A DNA stretch of 64,000 nt. It comes from JAITWN01 sp034002745 (GTDB lineage: Bacteria > Pseudomonadota > Gammaproteobacteria > SZUA-140). The notes below the pieces were generated by a model. The model had not been told where the DNA came from and ran no database searches. It saw nothing but the letters and a program-made list of their open reading frames with translations. Location of the stretch: positions 1 to 64,000 of the forward strand of contig JAVEZY010000005.1 of the NCBI GenBank assembly GCA_034002745.1. Direction: 5' to 3'. The translations under genes and the position numbers were made by a program. This document shows positions 54,379 through 63,755 of the stretch, piece by piece. The stretch's first letter is position 1. Every line of letters starts with the position of its first letter.

Positions 54379-55419
54379 ATGGAAAACTTTGGCAGCTGGT
54401 CGGTACTGACGACGAATTACCTGATCCTGCTCTATCTCGCGCTGGGCGGCATCACGCTGTCGGCGGTGCTGCATCTATGCAACGGTCAATGGCGCTTCCA
54501 GGTCCGCAAGCTGGCCTGTTCGTTCGCCGTGCTGTTCCCGATCTGCGGTGTGCTGCTGCTGGTCCTGCTCTTCAACGGGGAAAGCACCTTCCAGTGGTAT
54601 GCGCTGGTGCAGGCCGGAGCCGCCGACGATCTTCATCTCCCGGGATGGCATGATTACAGCTTTCTGGCCACGCGGCAGATCGTAGGCTTCCTGCTGGTGG
54701 CCGGTCTGTGCGGGCTGTTCATCCGCTTCCAGCATCAGAGCGAGATCGATCCCAGCTACCGGGCCAAGCGGCGGTACCGCAATATCGCGCTGCTGATCCC
54801 CTTCGTGTATTTCATCTATGGTTCGATGGTCGCCTGGGACTTCGAGATGACGATGTGGCCCAACTGGCACAGCGCCAGCTACGGTGCCTATCATTTCCAG
54901 AGCAATTTCCACATGTTCCTGGCGTTCTTCACGATCTTCCTGTTCGTGCTGCACCGCTCGGGACGCCTGGCGCAGCCGTTCGAGATCAAGATCTTCAATT
55001 ACATGGCGCAGTTCATGCTGGCCATGACGATCCTCTGGACCTACCTGTTCTTCACCCAGTACCTGGTGATGTGGTACGGCCGTCTGCCGGAGGAAATGGC
55101 TCGCTACGACAATATGATGCTGGGTCTCGGTGGCATCTGGTGGACGTTCCTGGCGTGCAAGTTCGTGATTCCGCTGTTGACGCTGGTATTTACCAAGAGC
55201 CGGCAGAATCCGGTGGTGATCACCTCGGTGGCGGTGCTGATCGTGTTCGGCACCTGGCTCGAGCGGTACACCTGGATCTCCGGAACCGTCGACCCGGTCT
55301 ACTACCACACCCCGATGACCTCGATGTTCGATATCATCGTCACTGTGGCCGTGTTCGGCTTCGCCGCCTGGGCGGTGCAGCGAACCCTGGTCCGCTACGG
55401 TCTGGTCCGCGCCTCCTGA
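54379..55419 (+). CDS. actF: ActF, NrfD-like second membrane subunit
   Basis: 346 residues with about ten membrane helices. NLILLYLALGGITLSAVLH-like start (LILLYLALGGITLSAVLH) and FHMFLAFFTIFLFVLHRSGR, QYLVMWYGRLPEEM and GTWLERYTWI follow. It is related to ActC but shorter. It ends the seven-gene operon; a strong hairpin lies 18 bases after the stop. No terminal oxidase genes follow. Confidence 0.93.
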   Translation: MENFGSWSVLTTNYLILLYLALGGITLSAVLHLCNGQWRFQVRKLACSFAVLFPICGVLLLVLLFNGESTFQWYALVQAGAADDLHLPGWHDYSFLATRQIVGFLLVAGLCGLFIRFQHQSEIDPSYRAKRRYRNIALLIPFVYFIYGSMVAWDFEMTMWPNWHSASYGAYHFQSNFHMFLAFFTIFLFVLHRSGRLAQPFEIKIFNYMAQFMLAMTILWTYLFFTQYLVMWYGRLPEEMARYDNMMLGLGGIWWTFLACKFVIPLLTLVFTKSRQNPVVITSVAVLIVFGTWLERYTWISGTVDPVYYHTPMTSMFDIIVTVAVFGFAAWAVQRTLVRYGLVRAS

Positions 55420-55436
55420 GCCGCGGCCGCGGGACG

Positions 55437-55469
55437 GGGACGGCGTCCGGGCGGGCGCCGTCCCTTTCC
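55437..55469 (+). terminator. Candidate rho-independent terminator of the act operon
   Basis: GGGACGGCG (55437-55445) and CGCCGTCCC (55456-55464) form a perfect nine-pair stem with a ten-base loop, followed by TTTCC. The T-run is short, so termination strength is uncertain, but the place after actF and before rpe is fitting. Confidence 0.6.
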
Positions 55470-55566
55470 GCTTTCAGGGGGGCGAGGGGCGGCTGAAAGC
55501 CCGCCTCCCTTGATTTTTGCCGACAATCCCTTTCTACTTTCCATTTGCGCTCGTCCCGAGGATTCC

Positions 55567-56241
55567 ATGAAAGACAATTTCATTGCGCCTTCGATCCTTT
55601 CCGCCGACTTTGCCCGGCTGGGGGAGGAAGTCGCCAAGGTGCTCGATGCCGGTGCCGACATCGTCCATTTCGATGTGATGGACAACCATTACGTGCCCAA
55701 TCTGACCATCGGTCCGCTGGTCTGTGAGGCGTTGCGCAAGTACGGCATCAAGGCGCCGATCGACGTGCATCTGATGGTAAAGCCTGTCGATCGCATCATT
55801 CCCGACTTCGCCAAGGCGGGTGCCGATTACATCACCTTCCATCCCGAGGCATCGGAGCACATCGACCGCAGTCTGCAGCTGATTCATGATCATGGCTGCA
55901 AGGCCGGTCTGGTGTTCAATCCGGCCACGCCGCTCGACCATCTGAAGTACGTGATCGACAAGGTCGACATGGTGCTGCTGATGTCGGTCAACCCCGGTTT
56001 CGGCGGGCAGAGCTTCATTCCGACCGCGCTCGACAAGCTGCGCGAGGCGCGCCGCATCATCGATGAGAGCGGGCGCGATATCCGTCTGGAGATCGACGGT
56101 GGGGTGAAGGTCGACAACATCCGCGCCATCGCCGAGGCGGGCGCCGATACCTTCGTCGCCGGCTCGGCCATCTTCAGCACGCCGGACTACAAGGCGACCA
56201 TAGACGCGATGCGCGCCGAACTGGCCGCTGCCAGACGCTGA
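55567..56241 (+). CDS. rpe: Ribulose-phosphate 3-epimerase
   Basis: 224 residues from ATG 55567 with CGAGGA upstream. TIM barrel with IAPSILSADFARLGEE, VHFDVMDNHYVPN, VLLMSVNPGFGGQ and LEIDGGVKVDN. It interconverts ribulose-5-P and xylulose-5-P in the pentose phosphate or Calvin cycles. rpe-gph-trpE is a conserved gene order. Confidence 0.97.
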   Translation: MKDNFIAPSILSADFARLGEEVAKVLDAGADIVHFDVMDNHYVPNLTIGPLVCEALRKYGIKAPIDVHLMVKPVDRIIPDFAKAGADYITFHPEASEHIDRSLQLIHDHGCKAGLVFNPATPLDHLKYVIDKVDMVLLMSVNPGFGGQSFIPTALDKLREARRIIDESGRDIRLEIDGGVKVDNIRAIAEAGADTFVAGSAIFSTPDYKATIDAMRAELAAARR

Positions 56242-56255
56242 GCCGGAGTTACTCG

Positions 56256-56984
56256 ATGTCCCGCAACGGCTGCGGCGTGCTTGCGCGCCCCGACATGATA
56301 CTGATCGATCTCGACGGCACTCTGGTCGATTCCGTGCCGGATCTGGCGCATGCCGTCGATGTGATGATGAAAGCCATCGGCATGCCGGAGCGCGGCGAGG
56401 AACGGGTGCGCGAATGGATCGGTAATGGCGCCGAGCGCCTGGTGCGCCGCGCGCTGATCGACCGTGTCGACGGAGAACCCGACGAGGCGCTGTTCCGCCG
56501 CGCCTATCCGGTCTTCCTCGATGCCTATCAGGAGAACGTATCCCGCGACAGCCGGCCCTATCCCGGGGTCATCGAGGGGCTGGCGGCGCTGAAGGCCGCC
56601 GGTTTCATGCTCGGCTGCGTCACCAACAAGCCGGCGTGCTTCACCGAGCCGCTGTTGAAGACGCTGGGAATGTATGACAGCTTCGGCATCGTCATCAGCG
56701 GCGATTCGCTGCCCACGAAGAAGCCGGATCCGGCGCCGCTGCTGCACGCCGCTGCCTTCTTCGGTGTCGCGCCCGAACGTTCGCTGATGGTCGGGGATTC
56801 GATCAACGACGTGCTGGCGGCCCGTGCGGCGGGCTTCGCGGTGGCCTGCGTCACCTATGGCTACAACCACGGGAACGATATTCGCGAGGCGGACCCGGAC
56901 GCGGTGATCGACTCGCTTGCCGAACTGCCCGCACTGCTCGAGGTCGAAGCGGCGCAGGCGCGGCTTTCCGGCAATGACGCCTGA
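56256..56984 (+). CDS. gph: Phosphoglycolate phosphatase
   Basis: 242 residues. HAD signature IDLDGTLVDS, then CVTNKPACFTEPLL and SLMVGDSINDVLAARAAG. It removes phosphate from 2-phosphoglycolate. ATG 56256 has GGAG eight bases ahead; ATG 56295 is possible. Its end overlaps trpE by 11 bases. Confidence 0.95.
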   Translation: MSRNGCGVLARPDMILIDLDGTLVDSVPDLAHAVDVMMKAIGMPERGEERVREWIGNGAERLVRRALIDRVDGEPDEALFRRAYPVFLDAYQENVSRDSRPYPGVIEGLAALKAAGFMLGCVTNKPACFTEPLLKTLGMYDSFGIVISGDSLPTKKPDPAPLLHAAAFFGVAPERSLMVGDSINDVLAARAAGFAVACVTYGYNHGNDIREADPDAVIDSLAELPALLEVEAAQARLSGNDA

Positions 56985-58446
56985 GCAGTTCACCGCGCTC
57001 GCCGAGGCCGGATATACCCACGTTCCGTTCGTGCGCGAGATTCCTGCGGATCTCGATACTCCGCTCAGTACCTACCTGAAGCTCGCAGCCGGTCCCTTCA
57101 GCTACCTCTTCGAATCGGTGCAGGGGGGCGAGAAGTGGGGCCGTTATTCGATCATCGGCCTGCCTTCGCGGCGCGTGCTGCGGGTGTCGGGGGGCGTGAT
57201 CACCGTCACCGAGGACGGGTGCGAACTCGAGCGCGTGGAATGCGTCGCCGATCCCCTGAGCTGGATCGAGTCCTTCCGCCAGCGCTACCGCGTCGCTCCG
57301 CTGCCGGGGCCGGTACGCTTCGCCGGCGGTCTGGTCGGCTATTTCGGCTACGACACCGTGCGTTACATCGAGCCGCGCCTCGCGCAGGCGGAGCGCGCGC
57401 CCGCCGATACCCCGGACATCCTGCTCATGTTCAGCAACCGGGTGCTGGTCTTCGACAATCTTTCCGGGACCCTGAGCATCGTCATCTGCGCCGACGTGGC
57501 CGAACCCGAGGCATACGAGCACGCGCAGCGCGAACTGGACGATCTGCAGGCGCGACTGGAAGGACCGCTGCCGCCGCGAGCGGTGCGGAAGACGGATGGC
57601 GCCGCCGTTGCCGAGACGGATTTCGTCTCGGAATTCGGACGCGCCGGCTACGAATCGGCTGTGCAGCGCATCAAGGACTACATCGTGGACGGCGATGTGA
57701 TGCAGGTGGTGCTCTCGCAGCGCATGAGCATCGCCTATCAGGCCGATCCGCTCGATCTGTACCGCGGGTTGCGGCGGCTCAATCCCTCGCCCTACATGTA
57801 TTACCTGGATCTCGACGATTTCCACATCGTCGGTTCCTCGCCCGAGATCCTGGTGCGCCTCGAGGACGGCATGGTCACGGTGCGCCCGATTGCCGGCACG
57901 CGCCCGCGCGGCGCGGACGAAGCCTCCGATCGACAGCTGGAGGACGAGCTTCTCGCCGATCCCAAGGAACGGGCCGAGCATCTGATGCTGATCGATCTGG
58001 GCCGCAACGATGTCGGGCGGGTGGCGCAGACCGGCAGCGTCAGACTCACCGAGCGCATGGTGATCGAGCGCTACTCGCATGTCATGCACATCGTGTCCAA
58101 CGTCACCGGCCGCCTGCGCGAGGGATTGGGACCGCTGGATGTGCTGCGCGCCACCTTCCCGGCCGGCACGGTATCCGGCGCCCCCAAGGTGCGGGCGATG
58201 GAAATCATCGACGAACTCGAACCCTCGCGCCGCGGAGTCTATGCCGGCGCCGTGGGTTACATCGGCTGGAACGGGAACATGGATACCGCGATCGCCATCC
58301 GCACCGCCGTCATCCGCGACGGACGGCTGTGCATCCAGGCGGGCGCCGGGATCGTCGCCGATTCGGTTCCGGCCTCGGAATGGGAAGAAACGATGAACAA
58401 GGGCCGGGCGGTGTTTCGTGCCGTGGCCATGGTGAGCGGAAAATGA
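56974..58446 (+). CDS. trpE: Anthranilate synthase component I
   Basis: 490 residues from ATG 56974. Chorismate-binding blocks PSPYMYYLDLDDFHIVGSSP (read as two adjoining motifs), VRPIAGTRPRG, LIDLGRNDVGRV and FPAGTVSGAPK are complete. The regulatory motif near the start is FESVQGGEKWGRYS, close to the tryptophan-binding LLES form, so feedback inhibition is likely. No trp attenuator space exists because the gene overlaps gph. Confidence 0.97.
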   Translation: MTPEQFTALAEAGYTHVPFVREIPADLDTPLSTYLKLAAGPFSYLFESVQGGEKWGRYSIIGLPSRRVLRVSGGVITVTEDGCELERVECVADPLSWIESFRQRYRVAPLPGPVRFAGGLVGYFGYDTVRYIEPRLAQAERAPADTPDILLMFSNRVLVFDNLSGTLSIVICADVAEPEAYEHAQRELDDLQARLEGPLPPRAVRKTDGAAVAETDFVSEFGRAGYESAVQRIKDYIVDGDVMQVVLSQRMSIAYQADPLDLYRGLRRLNPSPYMYYLDLDDFHIVGSSPEILVRLEDGMVTVRPIAGTRPRGADEASDRQLEDELLADPKERAEHLMLIDLGRNDVGRVAQTGSVRLTERMVIERYSHVMHIVSNVTGRLREGLGPLDVLRATFPAGTVSGAPKVRAMEIIDELEPSRRGVYAGAVGYIGWNGNMDTAIAIRTAVIRDGRLCIQAGAGIVADSVPASEWEETMNKGRAVFRAVAMVSGK

Positions 58447-58525
58447 GCATGCCGTGTCAGTCTGTCGTCTCCGGCCGGGCGGATTCGCGTTCCTTCCGCG
58501 ATCCTGTCACACGCGAGGTTTCGCC

Positions 58526-59122
58526 GTGCTGTTGATGATCGACAACTACGATTCCTTTACCTACAACCTGGTGCAGTATTTCGGCGAGTTGGGTGTGGAG
58601 GTCGCGGTTCGGCGCAACGATGAAGTGGATGTGGACACGATCGTGCGCATGGCGCCCTCGCACATCGTCGTGTCGCCGGGTCCGGGCACGCCCGAGGATG
58701 CCGGAATTTCCATGGAGCTGATCCGGCAGCTGAGTGGCCGCATTCCGTTGCTTGGCGTCTGCCTGGGACACCAGTGCATCGGCCAGGTCTTCGGCGGCCG
58801 CATCACCCACGCCCGGGTGCTGATGCACGGCAAGACCTCGCAGGTCCATCATCATGGCGCCGGCGTCTTCCGCGATCTGCCTTCGCCCTTCGAGGCGACC
58901 CGCTATCATTCGCTGGTGATCGCACCCGACAGTATTCCCGACTGCCTGGAAGTGACCGCATGGACCGTCGATGAGCGTGGCGAGCGCGACGAGATCATGG
59001 GCGTGCGTCACCGGGAGCTGGCGGTGGAGGGGGTGCAGTTCCATCCGGAATCGATTTTGACCGAGCACGGTCATCGGATGCTGAAGAATTTTCTGGAAGG
59101 GCAGAGGAAAGAGCAGAGATGA
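58526..59122 (+). CDS. trpG: Anthranilate synthase component II (glutamine amidotransferase)
   Basis: 198 residues from GTG 58526, with GAGG nine bases before. MIDNYDSFTYNLVQYFGELG is the family start; the triad lies in GVCLGHQCIGQ and VQFHPESILTEHG. The same protein may serve PabB, as in many bacteria with one TrpG. A 288-base repeat-bearing gap separates it from trpD. Confidence 0.96.
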   Translation: MLLMIDNYDSFTYNLVQYFGELGVEVAVRRNDEVDVDTIVRMAPSHIVVSPGPGTPEDAGISMELIRQLSGRIPLLGVCLGHQCIGQVFGGRITHARVLMHGKTSQVHHHGAGVFRDLPSPFEATRYHSLVIAPDSIPDCLEVTAWTVDERGERDEIMGVRHRELAVEGVQFHPESILTEHGHRMLKNFLEGQRKEQR

Positions 59123-59144
59123 AGGGGCCTGCGTGCCCTCCATC

Positions 59145-59241
59145 GGGGTCAGACCCCGATGTGGAGAGGCGCGGGGCGCTGGTGCTCCTCTCCGGCGGAT
59201 GGGGTTGCCTGCCGCCGGGTGGGTGAAATGGGTCTGACCCC
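59145..59241. repeat. GGGGTCAGACCCC-bounded element between trpG and trpD
   Basis: GGGGTCAGACCCC at 59145-59157 and GGGTCTGACCCC at about 59230-59241 enclose some 70 bases of GC-rich sequence containing short inverted repeats. The architecture matches the units at 16935-17248, but the interior differs. It lies inside the trp gene cluster and could weaken coupling between trpG and trpD. Confidence 0.8.
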
Positions 59242-59273
59242 TCGCGGCAGATTTCTGGCAGAATAGGACTCTT

Positions 59274-59363
59274 GCGGAGGAAAGCGGAAAGTAACGCCGC
59301 AGTATCATGATCAGATGCGCCGCAGGCGCACGTTCACTTTCCTCTCTCGACTTTTCACTTGCG
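59274..59363. repeat. Purine/pyrimidine inverted pair before trpD
   Basis: GCGGAGGAAAGCGGAAAGTAACG faces CGTTCACTTTCCTCTC and CTTTTCACTTGC at the right end. GGAAAGT-AACG pairs with CGTT-C-ACTTTCC. It sits between the palindrome element and the trpD start at 59412. Similar pairs follow mlaB and tatC. Confidence 0.45.
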
Positions 59364-59411
59364 TCCGTTAACCACCACCGCCGGGTTCAACCACAGCTGC
59401 ACGTCAAAGAC

Positions 59412-60428
59412 ATGGATCTCCCAGCCGCAATCCGCGCCGTAACCGAAAACCGCGATCTCGATCAGGAAGAGATGGACGCCGTGATGCGTTTGATCATGAC
59501 CGGTCAGGCGACACCGGCGCAGATCGGCGGGTTTCTGATCGGGTTGCGCATGAAGGGCGAAACGGTGGACGAGATCACTGCCGCCGCCCGCCTGATGCGT
59601 GAACTGGCAGTGAAGGTCGAACTGGACAAGCATCATCTGGTGGATACCTGCGGTACCGGTGGCGACGGTGCGCGTACCTTCAACATCTCGACTGCCGCCG
59701 CCTTCGTGGTCGCCGCGGCCGGAGGGCGTGTCGCCAAGCATGGCAACCGTTCCGTTTCCAGCCGAAGCGGCAGTGCCGATCTGCTGGAGATCGCCGGCGT
59801 CCGGCTCGACCTGACGCCGGAGCAGGTCGCCATTTGCGTGGATCGTGTCGGCGTCGGCTTCATGTTCGCGCCGCTGCATCATGGCGCCATGAAGCATGCC
59901 GTCGGGCCGCGCCGCGAGATGGGCGTGCGCACGCTGTTCAATCTGCTCGGTCCGCTCGCCAATCCGGCCGATGCGCCGAATCAGGTCATCGGCGTCTATG
60001 CCGAACGCTGGCTGCAGCCGGTCGCACGAGTGCTGGAGAAGCTCGGCAGCCGGCACGTGCTGGTGGTGCATTCGGCCGGGGGCATGGATGAAATCGGCAT
60101 CGACGGTCCGACACGGGTCGCCGAGATGCGCGACGGCGACGTCGCCGTGTACGATGTGCGGCCCGAGGATTTCGGCATCGACAGCGCCTCGGCCGAAGCG
60201 CTGCAGGTCAGCGGACCGGAAGAGAGCCTGCAGCGGGTGCTGGAAGTGCTCGACGGCCGGGCCGGTCCGGCGAGCGACGTGGTCGCGCTCAATGCCGGCG
60301 CTGCCATCTATGCCGCCGGCCTGGTCGAAACGCTCGCCGCAGGTGTGGCGAGCGCCCGCGAGGTGATCGCCAGCGGCGCGGCCCGTGAGCGCCTCGATGA
60401 ACTGGTCCGTTTCACCTCCAGCCTGTAG
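59412..60428 (+). CDS. trpD: Anthranilate phosphoribosyltransferase
   Basis: 338 residues from ATG 59412. The PRPP site DTCGTGGDGARTFNIST, VAKHGNRSVSSRSGSAD and HHGAMKHAVGPRREMGVRT are complete. It joins anthranilate to PRPP. Upstream in-frame codons from 59307 encode unconserved residues across the repeat and are not used. Confidence 0.97.
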   Translation: MDLPAAIRAVTENRDLDQEEMDAVMRLIMTGQATPAQIGGFLIGLRMKGETVDEITAAARLMRELAVKVELDKHHLVDTCGTGGDGARTFNISTAAAFVVAAAGGRVAKHGNRSVSSRSGSADLLEIAGVRLDLTPEQVAICVDRVGVGFMFAPLHHGAMKHAVGPRREMGVRTLFNLLGPLANPADAPNQVIGVYAERWLQPVARVLEKLGSRHVLVVHSAGGMDEIGIDGPTRVAEMRDGDVAVYDVRPEDFGIDSASAEALQVSGPEESLQRVLEVLDGRAGPASDVVALNAGAAIYAAGLVETLAAGVASAREVIASGAARERLDELVRFTSSL

Positions 60429-60491
60429 CGTGGAGGCATGCGCCCGCGCGGGCATTCGACTTTCCCCGCTTGATCATTCCCGGAGTCTGGT

Positions 60492-61298
60492 TTGTCCGAC
60501 ATTCTGAATCGAATCCTGCGGCGCAAGGCCGAGGAAGTGGCGGAGCGCAGCGCGCGCCTGCCGCTGCGTGAGTTGAGCGCCCGCTGCGCCGATCTGCCTC
60601 CTGCGCGCGGGTTCGAGAGCGCGCTGCGTGCGCGCGCGGAGACGGGCGATGCGGCGGTGATCGCCGAGATCAAGCGCGCCTCGCCGAGCCGTGGCGTGCT
60701 GCGCGAGGACTTCCGCCCGGCCGAGATCGCCGCATCCTATGAGAAGCACGGCGCCGCCTGTCTGTCGGTGCTGACCGATCGCGATTTCTTTCAGGGTGCG
60801 GACGAGTATCTGCGCGACGCGCGCAATGCCTGTGCGCTGCCGGTCCTGCGCAAGGACTTCATCATCGATGCGTGGCAGATCTACGAGGCGCGGGCGCTGC
60901 AGGCGGACTGCATACTGCTCATCGTATCGGCGCTGGGGGATGCCCAGCTCGTGGAGTTCGCGGGTCTTGCCACCCATCTTGGGCTGGATGTGCTGGTGGA
61001 GGTCCATGATGGCACCGAGCTTGAGCGTGGCCTGGCGCTCGGCGCGCCGCTGATTGGCATCAACAACCGCAACCTGCGCAGTTTCGAGACACGGCTGGAG
61101 GTGACGCTGGATCTGTTGCCGATGGTCCCCGTCGATCGCTTGCTGGTGACCGAGAGCGGCATACACACGCCGGCGGATGTGGCGCGAATGCGCGCCGCCG
61201 GCGTGCATGCCTTCCTGGTCGGCGAGGCCTTCATGCGCGCGGATGATCCCGGCGCGGCGCTCGCCAGTCTGTTCGGGACGGCTCCCGTCAGAAGCTGA
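60492..61298 (+). CDS. trpC: Indole-3-glycerol phosphate synthase
   Basis: 268 residues from TTG 60492 (SDILNRILRRKAEEVAERS). The catalytic lysines and glutamates are in AEIKRASPSRG, LRKDFIIDAWQIYEAR and GINNRNLRSFETR. It is the single-function enzyme, without a TrpF domain. Its last 11 bases overlap the convergent TraF-like gene. Confidence 0.96.
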   Translation: MSDILNRILRRKAEEVAERSARLPLRELSARCADLPPARGFESALRARAETGDAAVIAEIKRASPSRGVLREDFRPAEIAASYEKHGAACLSVLTDRDFFQGADEYLRDARNACALPVLRKDFIIDAWQIYEARALQADCILLIVSALGDAQLVEFAGLATHLGLDVLVEVHDGTELERGLALGAPLIGINNRNLRSFETRLEVTLDLLPMVPVDRLLVTESGIHTPADVARMRAAGVHAFLVGEAFMRADDPGAALASLFGTAPVRS

Positions 61299-62535
61299 CG
61301 CCGAGACGCAGCGCGGCGCTGATCTCGTCGCTGTTGCCGGCGGCCGCCGCGTCCAGGTTCACGCCCAGCAGGCGCAGGCCGATGCCTGCCGAGGCCACGC
61401 CTTCCTCCTCGCCCGGCGCCACATCACCGAGGTTGTGGCGGTAGCCCAGCCGCAGTCTCAATGTGCTCAGCAGATCGAATTCGGCGCCGAGCATAACGTG
61501 CTGCGTGCTGCCGCCGCCGAATCCCACGGTGTCGTTCTCGGTGAGATCGACGTCCAGGGCGACGGTCAGCATTTCGCCGCGATGCGCGATGCCGAGCCGG
61601 GCCTGGGGTTCGATCTTCACCGTATTGCCGCGCACGGTCTGGTACTTCTGCGCCAGCACGTTGCGCAGTGCAAGGCCGGCAACCCAGCCGTTGTCCCATT
61701 CCTTGGCGAAGCCGAGGTCCAGGTTGAAATCGCTGTCCTTGCGTTCGCCGTCTTCGAGCTCGATGTCGACATCGTCGAGTTCATCGCCGTCGAAGGAGTA
61801 GTCGTAGCTGCGCACCTGCATGTACTTGGGCGTGACGCCGACCGCGATGCCCCCCAGCGATTCCAGCCGCGTCGCCAGCGCGACGCCGGTCTCGACCACG
61901 GTGGCGAAGCGGGCTTCCACCGAGGAACTGAGCGAGGCGGTCGGATCGTCCACCTCAACATCGATGCCCTCGAGGGCATCGATGATGTTCTCGATGGTAT
62001 CGATGTCCTCCTCGCTCACGCGCGACAGCGTGCCGCCGGTGGCATAGCCGTCGACATAGAGCGAGAAGCCGAAGCGCTCTCGCGATGACCCGATCACCAG
62101 CGCGCCGTTCGCTTCCGCCTGCAGGCGCTTGCCATTGAGATTGCGAAGATGCGCGATGAGATCATTGCCGGCATCGATCGCCGCATTGGCATAGTCATCG
62201 TTGGCAGTATCGCTGTTGAAGCGCTCGATCGCGCTGCTGAAGGCGTCGATGGGTTCCGCGTCCGAGAAGTCATCCACCGCATCGATCAGATCGTCCGGAT
62301 CCGCGACGCGCACCCCGATCGGCAGGGACAGCGCGAAGCGATCGCGCGCCGCCGGCTCGGCGAGCAGGGCCGGGTTGTTCAGGGCTGCATTGGCGCTGCT
62401 GCCCGAGGCGACACCGGTGCCTCCCATGCCGAGGATTCTGGCATCGGCCGATCCCCAGGATGCCGCCAATGATGGCGTGGCCGCGGTCGACAGGACGAGT
62501 GCGGCGAGCAGGACTCGCGCCTTTGGGCAGTGCAT
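61288..62535 (-). CDS. TraF-like outer-membrane beta-barrel protein (TraF_2 family)
   Basis: 415 residues from ATG 62535, with AAGGAG just ahead. A signal peptide ends ATPSLA-ASW. The family start is DARILGMGGTGVASGSSANAALNNPALL; the rest is beta-barrel-like and ends AALRLGVSF with a terminal aromatic. It resembles proteins labelled conjugal transfer TraF, which are unrelated to plasmid transfer here, and FadL-type barrels. Function is unknown. Confidence 0.8.
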   Translation of the reverse strand: MHCPKARVLLAALVLSTAATPSLAASWGSADARILGMGGTGVASGSSANAALNNPALLAEPAARDRFALSLPIGVRVADPDDLIDAVDDFSDAEPIDAFSSAIERFNSDTANDDYANAAIDAGNDLIAHLRNLNGKRLQAEANGALVIGSSRERFGFSLYVDGYATGGTLSRVSEEDIDTIENIIDALEGIDVEVDDPTASLSSSVEARFATVVETGVALATRLESLGGIAVGVTPKYMQVRSYDYSFDGDELDDVDIELEDGERKDSDFNLDLGFAKEWDNGWVAGLALRNVLAQKYQTVRGNTVKIEPQARLGIAHRGEMLTVALDVDLTENDTVGFGGGSTQHVMLGAEFDLLSTLRLRLGYRHNLGDVAPGEEEGVASAGIGLRLLGVNLDAAAAGNSDEISAALRLGVSF

Positions 62536-62599
62536 GATGGTTCTCCTTGTGAAGGCCGAGGACGCGGCTGCGATCGGCGGCAAGGCGCCGCTGGACCGG

Positions 62600-63244
62600 T
62601 CAGCGTGTGCCGAATACAACGATTGTTTTTCCCTTGACCGAAATCAGGTTCTGCGCCTCCAGGTTCTTCAGCACTCGGCCGACCATTTCGCGCGAGCAGC
62701 CGACGATGCGTCCGAGTTCCTGGCGGGTGATGCGGATCTGCATGCCGTCCGGGTGGGTCATGGCATCGGGCTGCTGACAGAGTTCGAGCAATGTGCGGGC
62801 GATGCGGCCCGCCACGTCCATGAAGGCAAGGCGTCCCAGCATGCTGCTGGTGCGCCGCAGGCGCAGCGCCATCTGCGAGGCGAGCTCGAAGAGGATGTCC
62901 GGATTCTGGTTGGCCATCTGGCGGAACTTGTCGTAGTTGATCTCCCCCAGTTCGCACGGCGTGCGTGCGCGGACCCAGGCGCTGCGGCCGGCATTGTTGC
63001 GATCGAACAGCCCCATCTCGCCGAAGAAATCACCCGCGTTGAGATAGGCGAGAACGATCTCGCGACCATCGTCGTCCTCATGCAGCACGGCAACCGAGCC
63101 CTCGATGATGTAATAGAGAGAGTTCGGCGTATCGCCGTGATGAATCACCACGCTCTTGGCCGGATAACGGCGCCGGTGGCAATGACCCAGGAACCGTTCG
63201 ACGGTAGGGTTGGTAATGATTTTTCGCCGCAATTGCGTCATCAT
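62600..63244 (-). CDS. crp: CRP/Vfr cAMP receptor protein
   Basis: 214 residues, the length of Pseudomonas Vfr. The cyclic-nucleotide pocket GEMGLFDRNNAGRSAWVRA keeps Glu, Arg and Ser that bind cAMP, with TSSMLG on the C-helix. The HTH TRQELGRIVGCSREMVGR keeps the DNA-contact Arg-Glu-Arg residues. It is a global carbon and virulence-type regulator. It is divergent from an OsmC-family gene, as crp and yhfA are in E. coli. Confidence 0.96.
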   Translation of the reverse strand: MMTQLRRKIITNPTVERFLGHCHRRRYPAKSVVIHHGDTPNSLYYIIEGSVAVLHEDDDGREIVLAYLNAGDFFGEMGLFDRNNAGRSAWVRARTPCELGEINYDKFRQMANQNPDILFELASQMALRLRRTSSMLGRLAFMDVAGRIARTLLELCQQPDAMTHPDGMQIRITRQELGRIVGCSREMVGRVLKNLEAQNLISVKGKTIVVFGTR

Positions 63245-63326
63245 GGATTCCTCGCGGACATTGCATCCGTGCTGTGCGCAGGTGCTTGAATCGCAGTGGT
63301 TATCGGAAGAAGGGGGCAAAAGTTTA

Positions 63327-63755
63327 GTGAAAGCGCGCCTGAAGTGGGTGGATGGGGCCCAGTTCATCGGGGAGGCCGACAGTGGGCATCCGGTGGTCAT
63401 CGATGGTCCGGTGGAGGGCGGCGGCCGGAATATGGGACTGCGCCCGATGGAGCTGGTTTTGCTCGGCACGGCCGGCTGTACCGCCTATGACGTGGTGCAG
63501 ATCCTGAAGAAGTCCCGGCAACCGGTGCGCGACTGCACGGTCGAGATCGAGGCGGAGCGGGCGCCGGAGCCGCCGCGCGTTTTCACCCGCATCCACATCC
63601 GCTTCCTGGTGTCGGGAGACGGCTTGAGCGAAAGCGCGGTCGCTCGCGCGGTCGAGCTGTCGGCGGAGAAGTATTGCTCGGCGTCCATCATGCTCGGACG
63701 TGGCGGCGTCGAGATCACCCACGACTTCCGCATCCTTTCCGCCGATGGCGAGTGA
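63327..63755 (+). CDS. OsmC/Ohr family protein, YhfA-like
   Basis: 142 residues from GTG 63327, with AGGGGG ten bases before. ARLKWVDGAQFIGEADSGH, LRPMELVLLGTAGCTAYDVV and SAEKYCSASIMLG show the OsmC fold and two cysteines. E. coli YhfA has the same arrangement beside crp. The substrate is unknown; related proteins reduce peroxides or bind acyl-CoA-like thioesters. Confidence 0.9.
   Translation: MKARLKWVDGAQFIGEADSGHPVVIDGPVEGGGRNMGLRPMELVLLGTAGCTAYDVVQILKKSRQPVRDCTVEIEAERAPEPPRVFTRIHIRFLVSGDGLSESAVARAVELSAEKYCSASIMLGRGGVEITHDFRILSADGE

Noticed and set aside
63245..63326. CRP autoregulation site between crp and the OsmC-family gene
   Set aside because: No TGTGA-N6-TCACA match was found in the 82-base gap.
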